Assembly (NCBI GenBank): GCA_007128865.1
Contig: SKWP01000145.1
Span: 1-6,890, forward strand
Reading direction: 5' to 3'
Length of the DNA: 6,890 bases
DNA from: Paracoccaceae bacterium
GTDB lineage: Bacteria; Pseudomonadota; Alphaproteobacteria; Rhodobacterales; Rhodobacteraceae
Shown: piece after piece, positions 5,254 through 6,890 of the stretch
How the letters are laid out: each line of letters opens with the position of its first letter
How positions within the stretch are numbered: position 1 is the first letter of the stretch
Position numbers and translations under genes: made by a program
Notes under the pieces: generated by a model
The model's database searches: none
Told to the model about the DNA's origin: nothing
The model's input: only the letters and a program-made list of their open reading frames with translations

Positions 5254-6890
5254 TCAGGCGGAAATCCGTCGCCTTGTGAACGGCCGCAGCAGCACCGCGC
5301 CTGCAGCATAGGCCAGGATCGCGATGGCCAGAACCCCGGCCGCAAAGACGCCGAAGGCTGCCGGCAATCCGGCCGCCATTCCGGGCGGCAACCGGTCGGC
5401 AAGCGCGCCGAGCATTGCCCCGGTCAGGATGGCATGCCCGATCGTAGCGGCAAACAGCAGCAGTACCGCCGCGCCCGCGATGCCGACAAGCACCGAAAGC
5501 CCCCCTGCCCCCGTGCGTGCCCGGATTGACCGCCGCAGTGCCCTGTTCATCCGCTGCAGGTCGAACTGCATCGCCAGCAGCGCGGGCACCACCAGCAACA
5601 CCAGCACCATCCCGAAGCCGAGCCCGTAAACCAGCGTGATGACCGTCGGCTTGAGGAATTCGGCCTGGTTGGACCGTTCGAACAGCAACGGCATCAGCCC
5701 CAGTACGGTCGTCAGCGTCGTCAGCAGCACCGGCCGCAGACGGTCGCAGGCGGCATCGACGATGGCCGGAAACAGGCCGCGGTTGCGCGCATGGTCATCG
5801 ACCGTGGTGATCAGCACGATGGCATCGTTGATGATGATTCCGGCCATGCCGACCAGACCGACCACCGAAAAGATGGAAAAGGCCATGCCCCATTGCGCAT
5901 GTCCCCATATCGCGCCGATCAGGCCGAAGGGGATCACCACCAGAACCAGCAGCGGCCGGGTCCAGCTTGCAAAGACCCACGCCAGCGTGAGGTAGATACC
6001 CACCAGACAGAGGATGAAGCCCTGCATGGCCTCGGACAGGAAGGCGCGTTCCTGTTCGGCCATGCCGGCAAGCTCCCAGTCGACGCCGAACCGCTCGGCG
6101 ATATCGGGCAGGATGCGGCCGGCCATGTCGGCGGTGATTTCCGCGGCAATGGCAGGATCATCTTCGGAAATCTCGCCCGAAACGGTCACCACCCGGATGC
6201 CGTTCTCGCGGCGGATGGTGGAAAAACCGGTCCGGCTTTCGACCGCGACGATATCGGCCAGCGGCACGTACTGCCCGGCGGGGCTGCGCAACAGCGTCCT
6301 GTCGAGGAAATCGGCGGTCAGCTCGGATTCCGGCAGCTGCACCCGGATGCGTGCGGTTCTCTGGCCCAGCGGAAAGCTTGCCGCCTCGATCCCGTTCAGG
6401 CGGTCGCGCAGGGTGCGGCTCAGCTCTTCGATGGTAAAGCCCAGCGCCTGCCCCTGCGGCGTGATCGTCAGGTTCAGCTCTTCCTTGTCGTAGGCCAGGG
6501 TATCGTCGAGCCCCGAAACCTCGGGGTAGACGGCCAGCGCAAGCTTCAGCGCCTCGGCAGCCTGCTTGAGCCGTTCGTTGCTGGCCCCGCTCAGCCGCAC
6601 CGAAAGCGAATCGCCCCCTGGCCCGCCGCGGATGCTGCGGAAGGCCAGCGTTTCAAGCATCGGATGCGAAACGGTTTCTTCCTGCAGCATGGCAATGAAT
6701 TCGAAGGCCGAATAGGGCCGCGAATCGATATCGATCAGGTCGATGGATACCGCGCCCAGCAATTCGGGTTCCTTGCCCTCGACACCTGCCAGACCGAAAC
6801 CGGCCGTCCCGCCGACCTCGCCCAGCACGAAGACCAGCGGGTTTCGGCCATGGTCCTGTTCCAGCCTGTCGGCCACCACATCGGTGGCGC
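5254..6890 (-). CDS. RND-family efflux permease, C-terminal half (5'-partial, runs off the window)
   Basis: The frame is open to the right edge of the window, and its start lies outside. About 544 residues are present, corresponding to the second half of an AcrB-like inner-membrane proton/drug antiporter, which works with a periplasmic adaptor and an outer-membrane channel. Numbering is from the Val codon at 6879. Residues about 40-280 are the second porter domain (PC1/PC2, with SIDLIDIDSRPYSAFEFI and SGASNERLKQAAEAL). Membrane helices follow at about 286-306, 308-327, 332-358, 382-400 (with the RND signature RPVLLTTLTTVLGLMPLLF) and 412-437, matching TM8-TM12. In TM10 the position of the AcrB proton-relay Lys is Asn (GIIINDAIVL), as in many non-AcrB RND subgroups. 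After TM12 the protein does not stop: about 85 more residues contain two or more hydrophobic stretches. Substrate cannot be told. It is co-directional with phoR, but a Pho box between them argues for separate transcription. Confidence 0.93.
   Translation of the reverse strand, partial: ATDVVADRLEQDHGRNPLVFVLGEVGGTAGFGLAGVEGKEPELLGAVSIDLIDIDSRPYSAFEFIAMLQEETVSHPMLETLAFRSIRGGPGGDSLSVRLSGASNERLKQAAEALKLALAVYPEVSGLDDTLAYDKEELNLTITPQGQALGFTIEELSRTLRDRLNGIEAASFPLGQRTARIRVQLPESELTADFLDRTLLRSPAGQYVPLADIVAVESRTGFSTIRRENGIRVVTVSGEISEDDPAIAAEITADMAGRILPDIAERFGVDWELAGMAEQERAFLSEAMQGFILCLVGIYLTLAWVFASWTRPLLVLVVIPFGLIGAIWGHAQWGMAFSIFSVVGLVGMAGIIINDAIVLITTVDDHARNRGLFPAIVDAACDRLRPVLLTTLTTVLGLMPLLFERSNQAEFLKPTVITLVYGLGFGMVLVLLVVPALLAMQFDLQRMNRALRRSIRARTGAGGLSVLVGIAGAAVLLLFAATIGHAILTGAMLGALADRLPPGMAAGLPAAFGVFAAGVLAIAILAYAAGAVLLRPFTRRRISA

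Noticed and set aside
5115..5402. Extension of the phoR frame to a start at 5402 (471 residues)
   Set aside because: It would overlap the RND coding sequence and contain the Pho box. The added residues are Arg/Cys/Pro-rich without any domain, while the ATG at 5114 has a good ribosome site and fits the family.
6014..6493. Plus-strand open frame of 159 codons opposite the RND gene
   Set aside because: It is Ser/Arg-rich shadow translation opposite well-conserved RND porter-domain sequence.

Overview
The window looks like a piece of a high-GC alphaproteobacterial chromosome. The style of the proteins (a phage-type tail protein with Ig-like and propeller-like parts, a compact PhoR, the PhoU/PhoB pair) makes me favour the Rhodobacterales. 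That placement is a judgement from protein character and codon bias (strong G/C preference at third positions), not from a marker gene.

Layout. Two plus-strand genes fill the left third (1-2461). The first is a 5'-truncated surface or tail-type protein with Ig-like strands, about four and a half propeller-like repeats and a small duplicated C-terminal module. Directly after it comes a glycine-rich protein of the kind found at phage tail tips and among surface proteins. They are translationally adjacent (1 base apart) and look like the end of a prophage or phage-derived accessory module. They meet, tail to tail and with only 22 bases between stop codons, a minus-strand block of core genes. Reading in the direction of transcription (right to left), this block is the C-terminal half of an RND efflux permease (5254 to the window end), then phoR, phoU and phoB (5114 down to 2484).

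The three pho genes form the phosphate-starvation signalling module: PhoR (histidine kinase with PAS domain), PhoU (negative modulator linking the Pst transporter to PhoR) and PhoB (OmpR-type response regulator). phoU and phoB overlap by 4 bases (ATGA). Two Pho boxes are visible, both reading toward the pho genes. One upstream of phoR is a perfect CTGTCAC direct repeat with 11-base period. A weaker one sits in the 76-base phoR-phoU gap, with a possible -10 element exactly 10 bases downstream. Both use the same GCAA spacer. The sequence therefore suggests two autoregulated transcription units, phoR and phoUB.

Points worth a second look: the high-affinity transporter genes pstSCAB, which commonly sit between phoR and phoU in related genomes, are absent here; the supported PhoR start gives a protein with no membrane segment; and the RND permease carries an extra hydrophobic C-terminal extension. 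I see no tRNA, rRNA, CRISPR array, insertion sequence or convincing intrinsic terminator. I do not see evidence of a wholly new biological system; the best original observations are the paired Pho boxes and the architecture of the pho module.
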